DNA from: Pseudothauera rhizosphaerae | Lineage (GTDB): Bacteria; Pseudomonadota; Gammaproteobacteria; Burkholderiales; Rhodocyclaceae | NCBI RefSeq assembly: GCF_004801305.1 | Contig: NZ_SSOD01000001.1 | Coordinates: 124,001 to 188,000 of the forward strand | Length of the DNA: 64,000 bases | Reading direction: 5' to 3' | In this document: positions 45,089 through 54,813 of the stretch, one piece after another | Numbering within the stretch: position 1 is the first letter of the stretch | Layout: each line of letters opens with the position of its first letter | Made by a program: the position numbers and the translations under genes | Notes under the pieces: model-generated | Databases searched by the model: none | Told to the model about the DNA's origin: nothing | The model's input: only the letters and a program-made list of their open reading frames with translations

Positions 45089-45997
45089 ATGCACGCCGAG
45101 ACCGACCGCATCGTCGACTGGCTGGTCAGCGGCCTGGAGCCCCAGGCCTCGGTGTTCCACGTGGGCCAGTACTGCGGCAGTGACTGGCGCGCCTCCACCG
45201 CCGGGCGGGCACGGGCGAGCTTCCATCTGGTGCTGCGCGGCCACTGCTGGCTGCACCGCCCCGGCGCCGAACCGCTGCAGCTCGGTCCGCGCGAAGCGGT
45301 GTTCCTGCTGCGGGACCTGCCCCACTCCCTAACCGCCGAGCGCGACCCCGGCCCCGCCTGCGGCCCGCGCCCCATGCTGCCCGCGCGGCCGGCCATGGAC
45401 GGTGGCACTACGCTGGCCTGCGGCTTTTTCGATTTCCGCGAACTGCCGGGCGACATGCTCGTCGCCTCCTTCCCGGACTGCCTGCTGCTGCGCGCCGGCA
45501 ACCCCGCCCTGGCCGCGGTGGCGCCGCTCTTCGACCTGCTGCTGGCCGAGGCCGAGCGCGACGCCGCCGCCTCGCCCCTCATGGAACGCCTCACCGAACT
45601 GCTGTTCTTCTACCTGGTGCGCGAACTCGCCCACCACCGGGACGTGGAAGCCGGCCTGTGGGCGGTGTGGCGCAAGCCCCAGTTCGCCCCGCTGGTGGAA
45701 CGCCTGCTGCGCGAGCCGGGGCGGGACTGGTCGGTGGAAGACATGGCGCGCATCGCCAACATGTCGCGGGCGAGCTTCTTCAAACACTTTGTGGACGCCT
45801 GCGGCCAGCCCCCGGCGCAGTTCCTGCTGGGCCTGCGCATGCGCATCGCCGCCCGCCGCCTGCGCAGCGGCGACAGCGTGCTGCGCGCGGCCGAGCACGT
45901 GGGCTACCAGTCCCAGGCCGCCTTCACCCGCGCGTTCAAGAAGGTCATCGGCGAGCAGCCCGGCGCCTACCAGCGCGCGCGGCGCGACCTGCATTGA
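45089..45997 (+). CDS. AraC-family regulator (cupin plus C-terminal HTH)
   Basis: This 302-residue regulator has an N-terminal AraC_binding_6/cupin-type sensor (HLVLRGHCWLHRPGAEPLQL near 48). A C-terminal double HTH follows: DMARIANMSRASFFKHFVDA near 225 and AAEHVGYQSQAAFTRAFKKV near 271. ATG 45089 follows an AGCGGAGA site. It stands between two transporter operons, under its own sulfur-type promoter, and probably controls the operon just downstream (46126-53619). Confidence 0.9.
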   Translation: MHAETDRIVDWLVSGLEPQASVFHVGQYCGSDWRASTAGRARASFHLVLRGHCWLHRPGAEPLQLGPREAVFLLRDLPHSLTAERDPGPACGPRPMLPARPAMDGGTTLACGFFDFRELPGDMLVASFPDCLLLRAGNPALAAVAPLFDLLLAEAERDAAASPLMERLTELLFFYLVRELAHHRDVEAGLWAVWRKPQFAPLVERLLREPGRDWSVEDMARIANMSRASFFKHFVDACGQPPAQFLLGLRMRIAARRLRSGDSVLRAAEHVGYQSQAAFTRAFKKVIGEQPGAYQRARRDLH

Positions 45998-46125
45998 CGC
46001 CGTCGGCACCAGCAGCGCCGCACGCGCAAGGCTGGACGATCGGACAAAACAACGCGACGCCGCGGCATAGAGGGCCATACCCCAGCCGCGGACAATGGCC
46101 CCGTCTCCCATCACGTTCCACGACC

Positions 46126-46686
46126 ATGTCCCGCCTGCCCCTACAAACCGCCGCCAGCGCGCCCGAAGCCAGCCGTGCGCTGGTGGAGCGCGTGATCGCC
46201 AACAACGGCTTCCTCCCCAACCTGGTGGCCGCCCTCGCCAATGCGCCCGTGGCGCTGGAAACCTATCTCACCGTCGGCGAGATCAACGGCCGCGCCAGCC
46301 TGACCCTGGCCGAGCGCGAGGTGGTGCAGATCACCGCGGCCGGCATTCACGGCTGCGAATTCTGCGTCAGCGGCCACACGGCACTGGCGGTGAAGAAGGC
46401 CGGCCTCGCGCCGGCCGCCGCACAGGCATTGCAACAACGGGGGCGCACCGGCGACACCCGCCTGGACGCGGTGGCGGACTTCACCCGCGCGCTCATCGTT
46501 GCCCGCGGCAACGTGGGCGACGGCGAACTGGAAGCCTTCTACGGCGCCGGCTTCGACGCCCAACAGGCGCTGGAAGTGGTGCTGGGGGTCAGCCTCGCCA
46601 CCCTGTGCAACTTCGCCAACAACCTGGCACGCAACGACATCAACGCCGAATTGCAGCCCTTCCGCCCCGGAGTCTTCCAGCCATGA
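46126..46686 (+). CDS. AhpD/carboxymuconolactone-decarboxylase-like CxxC protein
   Basis: This 186-residue all-helical protein has the AhpD active-site motif GCEFCVSGH: Cys77, Cys80 and the relay His84. Proteins of this family act as peroxidase or disulfide-reducing partners. It is the first gene of the large operon and overlaps the next gene by 4 bp. Such proteins often accompany acyl-CoA-dehydrogenase-like enzymes in sulfur-starvation clusters. The upstream gap 45998-46125 holds no recognisable shared motif. Confidence 0.82.
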   Translation: MSRLPLQTAASAPEASRALVERVIANNGFLPNLVAALANAPVALETYLTVGEINGRASLTLAEREVVQITAAGIHGCEFCVSGHTALAVKKAGLAPAAAQALQQRGRTGDTRLDAVADFTRALIVARGNVGDGELEAFYGAGFDAQQALEVVLGVSLATLCNFANNLARNDINAELQPFRPGVFQP

Positions 46687-47773
46687 GCGCCCCTGCCGCC
46701 ACCCTCGCCCCGGCCCAGGGCACCGAGCTCGCCTGGTTCGCCGAACACGCCGAGGCCCTGAACAACGGCGCGGCCCACGCGGAGGAACTGCTGCCGCAAC
46801 TGGGCCGCCGCGGCCTGTTGCGCATCGGCGTGCCCACGGCCCTGGGCGGTGCTGGGGGCACGACCTCCGACGCGCTGGAAGCCATCGCCGCGGTGGCCGA
46901 GCGTTCCCTGACGGCGGCCTTCGTGTTTTGGGGCCAGCGCACTTTCATCGAATACCTGCTCGCCAGCCCCAACGCGGCCCTGCGCGAACGCTGGCTGCCC
47001 GCGCTGCTGGCGGGCGAGTTCGCCGGCGCCACCGGGCTGTCGAACGCCATGAAGTACCTCTCCGGCATCGAGTCGCTGCAACTCGCGGCCACCGCCCACG
47101 GCGACCGCCTGCGGGTGAGCGGGCGCCTGCCCTGGGTGACCAACCTGCGCCGCGCCGGCTTCCTGGCCGCCGCCGCGGTGGCGCGGGAGGACGGCGGCGC
47201 GGCCATCGTCGCGATCGCCGACACCCTGCCCGGCGTGCGGCGCAGCGAGGACCTGAACCTGGTGGCCCTGCGCGGCAGCAACACCGCCGCGATCGACGTG
47301 GACGCGGTGGACCTGGGCCCGGAATGGCTGATCCATCCGGACGCACGCAACTTCTGCCCGGCCGTGCGCCCGGCCTTCCTGTCGCTGCAACTGGGCATGT
47401 CCATCGGTCTGGCGCGGGTGGCGCTGCGCACCGCCCGCGAACTGGCCGGGGCGGCCCACGGCGTCGTGCTGCCGCGGGTGGAAGAGGTCTCCACCGAACT
47501 GGAGGCCCTGGTGGGCACCCTCCATGCCGGCCTCGCCGCAGGCCGCTTCCTGGCGGATGCGCCGGCGCTGTTCCGCCTCCGCATCCGCCTCGCCGAGCTG
47601 GTGCAGACCGCCCTGGGCCTGGAACTGGACGCCACCGGCGGGCGCGCCTACCTGCTCGACCAGAACCGCGACTTCGCCCGGCGCTGGACCGAAGGCGCCT
47701 TCGTGCCGGTGATCACCCCCAGCCTGACCCAGTTGCAGGGCGAACTGGCGCGCCACGCCGCGCAAGGGCAGGG

Positions 47774-47777
<4 letters not shown>
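46683..47777 (+). CDS. Acyl-CoA-dehydrogenase-like flavoenzyme (SfnB/DszC-type)
   Basis: This 364-residue protein has the acyl-CoA dehydrogenase fold. The N-terminal domain is LPQLGRRGLLRIGVPTALGG at about 38, the mid domain has GEFAGATGLSNAMKYLSGIE near 112, and the C-terminal helices are near 235-360. The usual catalytic Glu position of true dehydrogenases is not recognisable. Relatives in sulfur-limited bacteria (SfnB, DszC) are flavin-dependent monooxygenases or accessory flavoproteins. It is coupled at both ends (4-bp overlaps) to the AhpD-like and ATPase genes. Confidence 0.75.
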
Positions 47778-48559
<782 letters not shown>

Positions 48560-48599
48560 TGCGCCCGCCGTGCGGAAACCGCTCATTTCCACCCTGGAC

Positions 48600-48741
48600 A
48601 CTCCCCTCTCCCCTCGCGGGAGAGGGGCTGGGGGAGAGGGGGTGCGGCGGCAATACCGGGCTTGGTTCGGCCAGCGCCCTCCTTGCGCCCCTGCGGGGCG
48701 CCCCCCTCTCCCCGACCCTCCCCCGCGAGGGGGGAGGGAGA
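48600..48741. repeat. Two CCCTCTCCC-type repeat copies inside the operon
   Basis: Copy one (48602-48642) contains CCCCTCTCCCCTCGCGGGAG and copy two (48690-48741) contains GCGGGGCGCCCCCCTCTCCC plus CCTCCCCCGCGAGGGGGGAG. The second is nearly identical to the copy at 11935-11995. The gap also contains CTTGGTTCG at 48661 but with no -10-like hexamer 21 nt on. The hairpins may reduce read-through into the downstream genes. Confidence 0.7.
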
Positions 48742-48778
48742 ACACCCTCGCCCCTTCAATCCGCATGAGGTCCCGACC

Positions 48779-50017
48779 ATGAGCCAACGCAAATCCGACC
48801 GCCCCCACATCTGCACCTCCCCCGACTGCGGCTGCGGCCTGACCCGGCGCGACTTCCTGCGCCTGTCCGCGCTGACCACGGCCGCCGTGGCCGCACCGCT
48901 GCTGCGCGCCGGCGACGTGCTGGCCCAGTCCGCGCGCGGCGACGACGTGCCGGTGCGGATCGGCTACCTGCCGATCACCGACGCCACGCCGCTCTTGATC
49001 GCCCACGCCCGCAAGCTGTACGAGGCCGAAGGGCTCAGCACCGAGAAGCCGCGGCTGTTCCGCAGTTGGGCGCAGATCGTGGAAGCCTTCGTCGCCGGCC
49101 AGGTCAACGTCATCCACCTGCTGTCGCCGTCCACGCTGTGGGTGCGCTACGGCACCAGGTTCCCCGCCAAGGTGGTGGCCTGGAACCACGTGAACGGCTC
49201 CGGCATCACCGTGGCCAACAACATCGACAAGATCACCGACCTGGGCGGCAAGAGCTTCGCCATCCCGTTCTGGTACTCCATCCACAACATCTTGCTGCAG
49301 AAGCTGCTGCGGGCCAACGGCCTCACCCCGGTGAGCCGTGCGCGCGGCGGCAACATCGCGCCCAACGAGGTGAACCTGGTGGTGCAGCCGCCCGCGGAGA
49401 TGGTCTCCGCCCTGGCCGGCGGCGCCATCGCCGGCTACGTGGTCGCCGAACCCTTCAACGCCGCGGCCGAGGTCAAGGGCGTGGGCAAGATCCTGCGTTT
49501 CTCCGGCGACGTGTGGAAGGACCACGCCTGCTGCGTCACCTTCCTCGCCGAGCGCGACATCGCCGAGCGCCCAGAATGGGCCCAGCGGGTCACCAGCGCC
49601 ATCGTCAAGGCCCAGCTCTGGGCGCGGGACAACCAGCTCGAAACCGCCAAGGCCCTGTCCGCCGACGGCCCGGACCGCTACACCCCGCATCCGGTGGACA
49701 CCCTCGCCAAGGTGTTCTCCACCGCCGATTACACCCGCTACGAGGCCAGCGGCATCGTGCGCAACAAGGGCTGGCACCAGCGCCGCATCACCTTCCAGCC
49801 CTATCCCTTCCCCTCCTACACAGAAGAGCTGGTGCGCGCCCTGCGCGAGACCCACGTGGAAGGCGACAACGCCTTCCTGCGCGAGCTGGACCCGGCCTTC
49901 GCCGCCCTCGACCTGGTGGACGACCGCTTCGTGCGCCGCGCCATCGCCGACCTGGGCGGACCGGCCGCCTTCGGCCTGTCGGCGGACTTCACCCGCCGCG
50001 AAACCATCGTGGTCTGA
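48779..50017 (+). CDS. Tat-exported ABC substrate-binding protein (NrtA/CmpA-like) with Cys-rich leader
   Basis: This 412-residue protein has a twin-arginine signal (LTRRDFLRLSALTTAAVAAP, Arg23-Arg24). It matches the NrtA/CmpA type of binding protein: RIGYLPITDATPLLIAHARK near 58 and AGGAIAGYVVAEPFNAAAEV near 215. The leader before the RR motif is unusual, with Cys12, Cys17 and Cys19 in ICTSPDCGCGL. Tat export implies folding, perhaps with a cofactor or metal, before export. The ligand is unknown. It follows the repeat-filled gap and is coupled to the permease. Confidence 0.87.
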   Translation: MSQRKSDRPHICTSPDCGCGLTRRDFLRLSALTTAAVAAPLLRAGDVLAQSARGDDVPVRIGYLPITDATPLLIAHARKLYEAEGLSTEKPRLFRSWAQIVEAFVAGQVNVIHLLSPSTLWVRYGTRFPAKVVAWNHVNGSGITVANNIDKITDLGGKSFAIPFWYSIHNILLQKLLRANGLTPVSRARGGNIAPNEVNLVVQPPAEMVSALAGGAIAGYVVAEPFNAAAEVKGVGKILRFSGDVWKDHACCVTFLAERDIAERPEWAQRVTSAIVKAQLWARDNQLETAKALSADGPDRYTPHPVDTLAKVFSTADYTRYEASGIVRNKGWHQRRITFQPYPFPSYTEELVRALRETHVEGDNAFLRELDPAFAALDLVDDRFVRRAIADLGGPAAFGLSADFTRRETIVV

Positions 50018-50775
50018 TGGCCTCCCGCCGCCTGCGTTTGCTCCTGCCGCTGGGCGGGCTCGCCGCCGCGGTGGCGCTGTGGTCCCTGGGCACCGCGCTG
50101 CTGGCCCGCAGCGTGCCCATCGCCACCCACTTCGCGCCCCTGGGCGCCCTGCGGGCGCTCGTGGGCCTGCTGGGCGAAGCGCTGCTGTGGGAGCACATCG
50201 CGGTGAGCCTGAAGCGAGTCGCGGTGGGGCTGGCCTTCGCGGTGGGCATGGGTGTGCCGCTGGGCGTGCTCACCGGCCTCTCCACCCTGTTCGCCCAGGC
50301 CAGCGGCCCCCTGTTCCAGTTCCTGCGCATGGTCTCGCCCCTGTCGTGGATGCCCATCGCGGTCATGGTGCTGGGCATCGGCGACGCGCCCGTGTATTTC
50401 CTGCTGGCCTTCGCGGCCGTGTGGCCCATCCTGCTCAACACCGCCGCCGGCGTGGCCCAGCTCGACCGCAACTGGCTGCTGCTGGCGCGGAGCCTGTCCG
50501 CCACCCGCTTCGAGACCGTAGCGCGGGTCATCCTGCCCGGCATCACCGCCCACATCCTCACCGGCGTGCGGCTGGCCATCGGCATCATCTGGATCATCCT
50601 GGTGCCGGCGGAGATGCTGGGGGTGGATGCCGGTCTGGGCTACTTCATCCTCGACACCCGCGATCGCCTGGCCTACGCGGAACTGATGGCCGCCGTGGTG
50701 CTGGTGGGCTGCCTGGGCTTCCTGCTCGACTTCGCCGCCCGCTGGCTGCACCGGCTGTGGCTGCACGGCCGATGA
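50017..50775 (+). CDS. ABC transporter permease, third transporter
   Basis: This 252-residue permease has about six helices. The EAA-like loop is LLARSLSATRFETVARVILP near 157, followed by IIWIILVPAEMLGVDAGLGY near 190. ATG 50017 shares one base with the binding-protein stop (TGATG). CooC follows 16 bp downstream, so transporter and Ni-enzyme genes form one transcript. Confidence 0.92.
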   Translation: MASRRLRLLLPLGGLAAAVALWSLGTALLARSVPIATHFAPLGALRALVGLLGEALLWEHIAVSLKRVAVGLAFAVGMGVPLGVLTGLSTLFAQASGPLFQFLRMVSPLSWMPIAVMVLGIGDAPVYFLLAFAAVWPILLNTAAGVAQLDRNWLLLARSLSATRFETVARVILPGITAHILTGVRLAIGIIWIILVPAEMLGVDAGLGYFILDTRDRLAYAELMAAVVLVGCLGFLLDFAARWLHRLWLHGR

Positions 50776-50791
50776 ACGGGAGGGCCGCCCC

Positions 50792-51664
50792 ATGTGCCTG
50801 GATTGCGGCTGCACCACGGCCTACCGCCCACTGAAACGGCCACGCCCCGCACCGGCCGGCACGCGGACACATGCCCTCCCGCCGCGCCGCGGGGTCAAAC
50901 TCGCCATCGCCGGCAAGGGCGGCGTGGGCAAGACCACCCTGTGCGGCCTGCTGGCGCGCCTGCTCGACGAACAGGGCTACCGGGTGCTGGCGGTGGATGC
51001 GGACCCGGACGCCAATCTGGCCTCCATGCTGCCGGTGGATGCCGCCGCCGTGGTGCCGCTGGCCGCCCAGGAAGCCACCCTCCGCCGCCTCGCCGGGCAG
51101 GACGACGGCCTGCCCGGCGGCATGTTCCTGCTCAACCCGGACGTTTCCGCGGTGCTGCCGGAACTGCGCCTGCCCTGGGGTAGAGGCCAGGGCCTGGTCA
51201 CCCTGGGCTGGCACAAGCACGGCGGCGCCGGCTGCTACTGCGTGGAAAACGGCGTGCTGCGGCGCGTGCTGGACGCCGTGCTGGCCCAGCCCGGTGACGT
51301 GGTGCTGGTGGACAGCGAAGCCGGCCTGGAGCACTTCAGCCGCGGCATGCCGGCGGCCTGCGACGCGGTGGCGGTAGTCGTGGAGCCCGGCCAGCGCAGC
51401 CTGGACACCGCGCGCGACATCCGCCGGCTGGCGGCCGACCTGGGCATCGCCGATGTCTTCCCGGTGCTGTGCGGCCACCGCTCGGACGAGGAACGGGCCT
51501 TCGTCGCCGAGGCCCTGGCCCCCTGGCCCCTGGCCGCCGCCCTGCCCTACGACGACGCCCTGCGCCGCGCCGACCTGGCCGGCCGTCCCCCCGCCCTGAC
51601 CGACGCCCTGCGCGCCCCGCTGGCACGCATCGCCGCGCGCATCCTCGACGGAGAACAGCCATGA
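50792..51664 (+). CDS. cooC: CooC-type Ni-insertion ATPase with HypB-like N-terminal Cys motif
   Basis: This 290-residue MinD-family ATPase matures Ni-containing carbon monoxide dehydrogenases. The deviant Walker A is GKGGVGKTT (41-49). The Ni-binding CxC of CooC is present as GAGCYCVEN (Cys148, Cys150), and VLAVDADPDANLASML is near 65. Uncommonly, the protein begins MCLDCGC, with Cys2, Cys5 and Cys7 in the spacing of the high-affinity Ni site of HypB (MCxxCGC). A Pro/Arg-rich linker (8-33) joins it to the ATPase. It overlaps the CooS-like gene by 4 bp. Confidence 0.92.
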   Translation: MCLDCGCTTAYRPLKRPRPAPAGTRTHALPPRRGVKLAIAGKGGVGKTTLCGLLARLLDEQGYRVLAVDADPDANLASMLPVDAAAVVPLAAQEATLRRLAGQDDGLPGGMFLLNPDVSAVLPELRLPWGRGQGLVTLGWHKHGGAGCYCVENGVLRRVLDAVLAQPGDVVLVDSEAGLEHFSRGMPAACDAVAVVVEPGQRSLDTARDIRRLAADLGIADVFPVLCGHRSDEERAFVAEALAPWPLAAALPYDDALRRADLAGRPPALTDALRAPLARIAARILDGEQP

Positions 51665-53619
51665 GCGAACCCACGGACACCCCGCCGCCCGCGCCGGACA
51701 AGAAAAAATGGCAGCGCCCTGTCTACCCCAGGAAGGCGGACGTGCTCGCCCACACCCCGGACCCCAACGTGCGCGTGATGCTGCGCCACATGGCCGAGCG
51801 CGGCATGGAAACCGTGTTCGACCGCTTCGACACCGTCACCCACTGCGGCCACGGCCTCAAGGGCGTGTGCTGCCAGATCTGCAACATGGGGCCCTGCCAG
51901 ATCACCCCGCGCAGCCCGCGCGGCATCTGCGGCGCCGACGAGCACGTCATCGTGGCGCGCAACATCCTGCGCTGGATCGCCGCCGGCGTGGCCGCCCACG
52001 GCGCGCGCGGGCGCGAGGTGATGCTGGCGCTCAAGGCCGCCGCCGCAGGCCGGGTGGACCTGCCGATCCGCGGCGAAGCCAAGGTCCGCGCAGTGGCCCG
52101 CGCCTTCCGCCTCGACCCGGAACAGGGCACCACCGAACTGGCCGGCCAGATCGCCGACATCCTCCTCGAAGACCTGTCGCGCACCCACCCGGCCGCCCAC
52201 CGCACCCTCGAAGCCATGGCCCCGCCGGAGCGGATCGCCCTGTGGCGCAGCCTCGACATCCTGCCCATCAGCGCCTACCACGAAGTTTTTGAAGCCTATC
52301 ACCGCACCGGCATCGGCACCGACGGCGACTGGCGCAACCTGATGCAGCAACTGCTGCGCTGCGGGCTGGCCTTCGCCTGGAGCAGCGTGCTCGGCTCGGC
52401 CATCGCCCAGGACTGCCTGTACGGCCCGCCCCAGCGCACACGCATCGACGCGGGCTTCGGCGCCCTCGACCCGGACTGCGTCAACATTGCCCTGCACGGC
52501 CATTCGCCCATCCTGCCCTCGGCCATCGTGCACGCCGGCGAATCGCCCGAACTGGCCGCCCTGGCGCGCAGCAAGGGCGCCCAGGGCATCCGCTTCTACG
52601 GCATCTGCTGTTCCGGGCTCTCCAGCCTGTACCGCTACGGCGGCGTCTCGCCGCTGACCAACGCCATCGGCGCGGAACTGGTGCTCGGCACCGGCGCGCT
52701 GGACGCCTGGGTGGCGGACGTGCAGGACGTCTACCCGAGCATCATGGAAGTGGCCAAGTGCTTCCACACCCAGGTCATCACCACCAGCGACTCCGGTCGC
52801 CTGCCCGGCGCGCTGCACATCGGCTTCGACCATGCCAATTCCAACCTGGGCGAAGTGCATCACCTGGCCGAGACCATCGTGCGCGTGGGCATCGACAACT
52901 TTCCCCTGCGCCGCAAGGCCAACGTGTTCATCCCGCGCACCTCCATCGAGGCCGAGGTCGGCTTCTCCATCGAGAACATCCTGCCCGAGTTCGGCGGCGC
53001 GGACGGCCTGCTCCGCCACCTGCGCGCAGGCACCATCCGCGGCATCGTCAACCTGGTGGGCTGCAACAACCCCAAGGTGGTGTATGAAAAGGCCATCACC
53101 GACGTGGCCGACGTGCTGCTGGCCCACGACGTCATCATCCTCACCAACGGCTGCGCCTCCTTCCCGCTCCTCAACCTCGGCTACTGCCGCCGCGCCGCGG
53201 CCGCCAAGACCGGCCCGGCGCTGCGCGCCCTGCTCGAAGAACTGGACCTGCCGCCGGTGTGGCACATGGGCGAATGCCTGGACAACGCCCGCGCCTCGGG
53301 CCTGTTCCGCGCGCTGGCCGACGCCTGCGGCCAGCCCCTGAAAGCCATGCCCTTCGCCTTCTCCAGCCCCGAGTGGAGCAACGAGAAGGGCGTCGGCGCC
53401 GCCCTCGGCTTCCGCCTGCTGGGGCTGGACTCCTACCACTGCATCCCCGCCCCCATCGCCGGCTCGGAGGCCGTACAGTCCTTCTTCGAGCACGACACCA
53501 CGGCGCTGCTGGGCGGCCGCATGGTGGTGGATACCGACCCGGTGGCCCTGGGCGCAACCATCGTCGCCGACCTGGAAGCACGCCGCCGCGCCATCGCCAC
53601 GCAAGCCACGGCCGGCTGA
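51661..53619 (+). CDS. CooS-like Ni-Fe-S carbon monoxide dehydrogenase homologue with altered C-cluster
   Basis: The 652-residue protein aligns along its length with CooS (about 636 residues). D-cluster Cys62 and Cys70, B-cluster Cys71, Cys74, Cys79 and Cys90, and the proton-relay His113 are present. At the C-cluster, His281 (HGHSP), Cys317 (GICCSG), Cys468 (VGCNNP), Cys498 (TNGCAS), Cys539 (MGECLDN) and Lys576 (NEKGV) are kept. The Cys normally found in DVQC is Asp356 (VADVQDVYPS). No CooF-type ferredoxin, hydrogenase or acs gene adjoins. The operon context (ABC importer, flavoenzyme, sulfur region) argues for a reaction other than growth on CO. The product is unknown. Confidence 0.88.
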   Translation: MSEPTDTPPPAPDKKKWQRPVYPRKADVLAHTPDPNVRVMLRHMAERGMETVFDRFDTVTHCGHGLKGVCCQICNMGPCQITPRSPRGICGADEHVIVARNILRWIAAGVAAHGARGREVMLALKAAAAGRVDLPIRGEAKVRAVARAFRLDPEQGTTELAGQIADILLEDLSRTHPAAHRTLEAMAPPERIALWRSLDILPISAYHEVFEAYHRTGIGTDGDWRNLMQQLLRCGLAFAWSSVLGSAIAQDCLYGPPQRTRIDAGFGALDPDCVNIALHGHSPILPSAIVHAGESPELAALARSKGAQGIRFYGICCSGLSSLYRYGGVSPLTNAIGAELVLGTGALDAWVADVQDVYPSIMEVAKCFHTQVITTSDSGRLPGALHIGFDHANSNLGEVHHLAETIVRVGIDNFPLRRKANVFIPRTSIEAEVGFSIENILPEFGGADGLLRHLRAGTIRGIVNLVGCNNPKVVYEKAITDVADVLLAHDVIILTNGCASFPLLNLGYCRRAAAAKTGPALRALLEELDLPPVWHMGECLDNARASGLFRALADACGQPLKAMPFAFSSPEWSNEKGVGAALGFRLLGLDSYHCIPAPIAGSEAVQSFFEHDTTALLGGRMVVDTDPVALGATIVADLEARRRAIATQATAG

Positions 53620-53649
53620 CCACAATACGGTTCAGTCAAGCCCGGCAAG

Positions 53650-53676
53650 CCCCTCTCCCCTCGCAGGAGAGGGGGC
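53650..53676. repeat. CCCTCTCCC-type repeat copy after the CooS-like gene
   Basis: CCCCTCTCCCCTCGCAGGAG continuing to AGGGGG forms a short hairpin in the 71-bp gap between the convergent CooS-like and sensor kinase genes. It may end transcription from both sides. Confidence 0.6.
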
Positions 53677-53690
53677 AGTATCTAGCCAGG

Positions 53691-54797
53691 CTAGGACAAG
53701 GCCGGCAAAGTGATCGACACCACCAACCCGCCGCCCGGCCGGTTGGCCGCCTGCACGCTGCCGCCGTGGGCCTCGGCGACCCGCCGGACGATGGCTAGGC
53801 CGAGCCCATGGCCGCCGCCGGCCGCGCCGCGCTGGAAGGGCTGGAAGATGCGCTCCAGGTCGCCTTCGGCCACTCCCGGCCCCTCGTCGGCGATGCCGAT
53901 CAGGACCGCCCGGCGGGCGGCATCGGCATGCGCCTCGATGCGGATATGGCAGCCGTCGGGAGAATGGCGCAGGGCGTTGCGCACCACGTTCTCCAGCATG
54001 CGGTGGAGCAGGTCGCGGTGGCCCGTCACCCACAGCGGCTCGTCCACCGCCGTGTCCACGGCGCAGTGCCGCGGCTGCCCTTCGAGCCGGGCATCCTCGG
54101 CGATGCGGGCGATCAGTTCGGCCAGATCCACGCGCCCGCCCAGGCCTTCCGCCATGCCGGCGTCCAGGCGCGCCAGGGTCAGCAGCTCGCCCACCAGGCG
54201 GTCCATGCGCACGGTCTCGCGCTCCACCCGGTCCACGAAGGACTCGCCGCGTTCAGGACGCTGGCGCACCAGATCGGCGGCGGCCTGCAGGCGCGCCAGG
54301 GGCGAGCGCAGCTCGTGGGAGACGTCGTGCAGCAGGCGCTGGCGGCTGTCCAGCAGGCTCTGCAGGCGCTCCGCCATGCGGTCGAAATCCAGCCCCAGGC
54401 TGGCCAGTTCGTCATGCCGGTTGGCCAGCGAGGCGCCGATGCGGGTCTCCAGCCGTCCGCCCGCCACCGCCTCGAAGGCGCCGCGCAGCTTGCGAATGGG
54501 ACGGGCGAAATACCAGGCCAGCAGCGCGGCGAACAGCAGGCTGACCACGCTGCCGGCCGTCAGCGGCATCAGCGGCGGCACCCACGGCGGCAGACGCATC
54601 GGCGCCATGGGCGGCGGTGGCGGGGGCCCGGCGTGCTCGCCCGGCACGCCGAACCCGCCGGGCGGCGGTGGCTGGAACACCGGGCGCGGCCCGTCGCCCT
54701 CCGGCCGCAGCAGCCAGACGGTCACTCCGACCCCCGCGGAGGTGATCAACTGCGCCAGCCAGAAAAAGAAGAAGAACTTCCAGAACAGACGCCCCAT
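53691..54797 (-). CDS. Sensor histidine kinase (CpxA/EnvZ-like)
   Basis: This inner-membrane kinase of 368 residues has helix 1 at about 8-30. A short Pro-rich periplasmic loop follows (QPPPPGGFGV and GPPPPPPMAPMRLPP), then helix 2 at about 80-97 and a HAMP domain to 155. The H-box is LLHDVSHELRSPLARL near 165, and the ATPase has N-box ENVVRNALRHSP and G-box DEGPGVAEGD. The Pro-rich loop of only about 45 residues is too small for a ligand domain. It lies 16 bp downstream of its response regulator gene. Confidence 0.9.
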   Translation of the reverse strand: MGRLFWKFFFFFWLAQLITSAGVGVTVWLLRPEGDGPRPVFQPPPPGGFGVPGEHAGPPPPPPMAPMRLPPWVPPLMPLTAGSVVSLLFAALLAWYFARPIRKLRGAFEAVAGGRLETRIGASLANRHDELASLGLDFDRMAERLQSLLDSRQRLLHDVSHELRSPLARLQAAADLVRQRPERGESFVDRVERETVRMDRLVGELLTLARLDAGMAEGLGGRVDLAELIARIAEDARLEGQPRHCAVDTAVDEPLWVTGHRDLLHRMLENVVRNALRHSPDGCHIRIEAHADAARRAVLIGIADEGPGVAEGDLERIFQPFQRGAAGGGHGLGLAIVRRVAEAHGGSVQAANRPGGGLVVSITLPALS

Positions 54798-54813
54798 GCC
54801 GCCCGCGCCCCCG

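Noticed and set aside
48661-48694. Sixth sulfur-type promoter before the Tat-exported binding protein
   Set aside because: CTTGGTTCG is present at 48661 but no -10-like hexamer occurs 21 nt downstream, and the position lies inside a repeat cluster.
51661-53619. CO oxidation as the energy source (carboxydotrophy)
   Set aside because: No CooF, CooA, hydrogenase or acetyl-CoA synthase gene adjoins, one C-cluster Cys is Asp, and the operon contains transporter genes.
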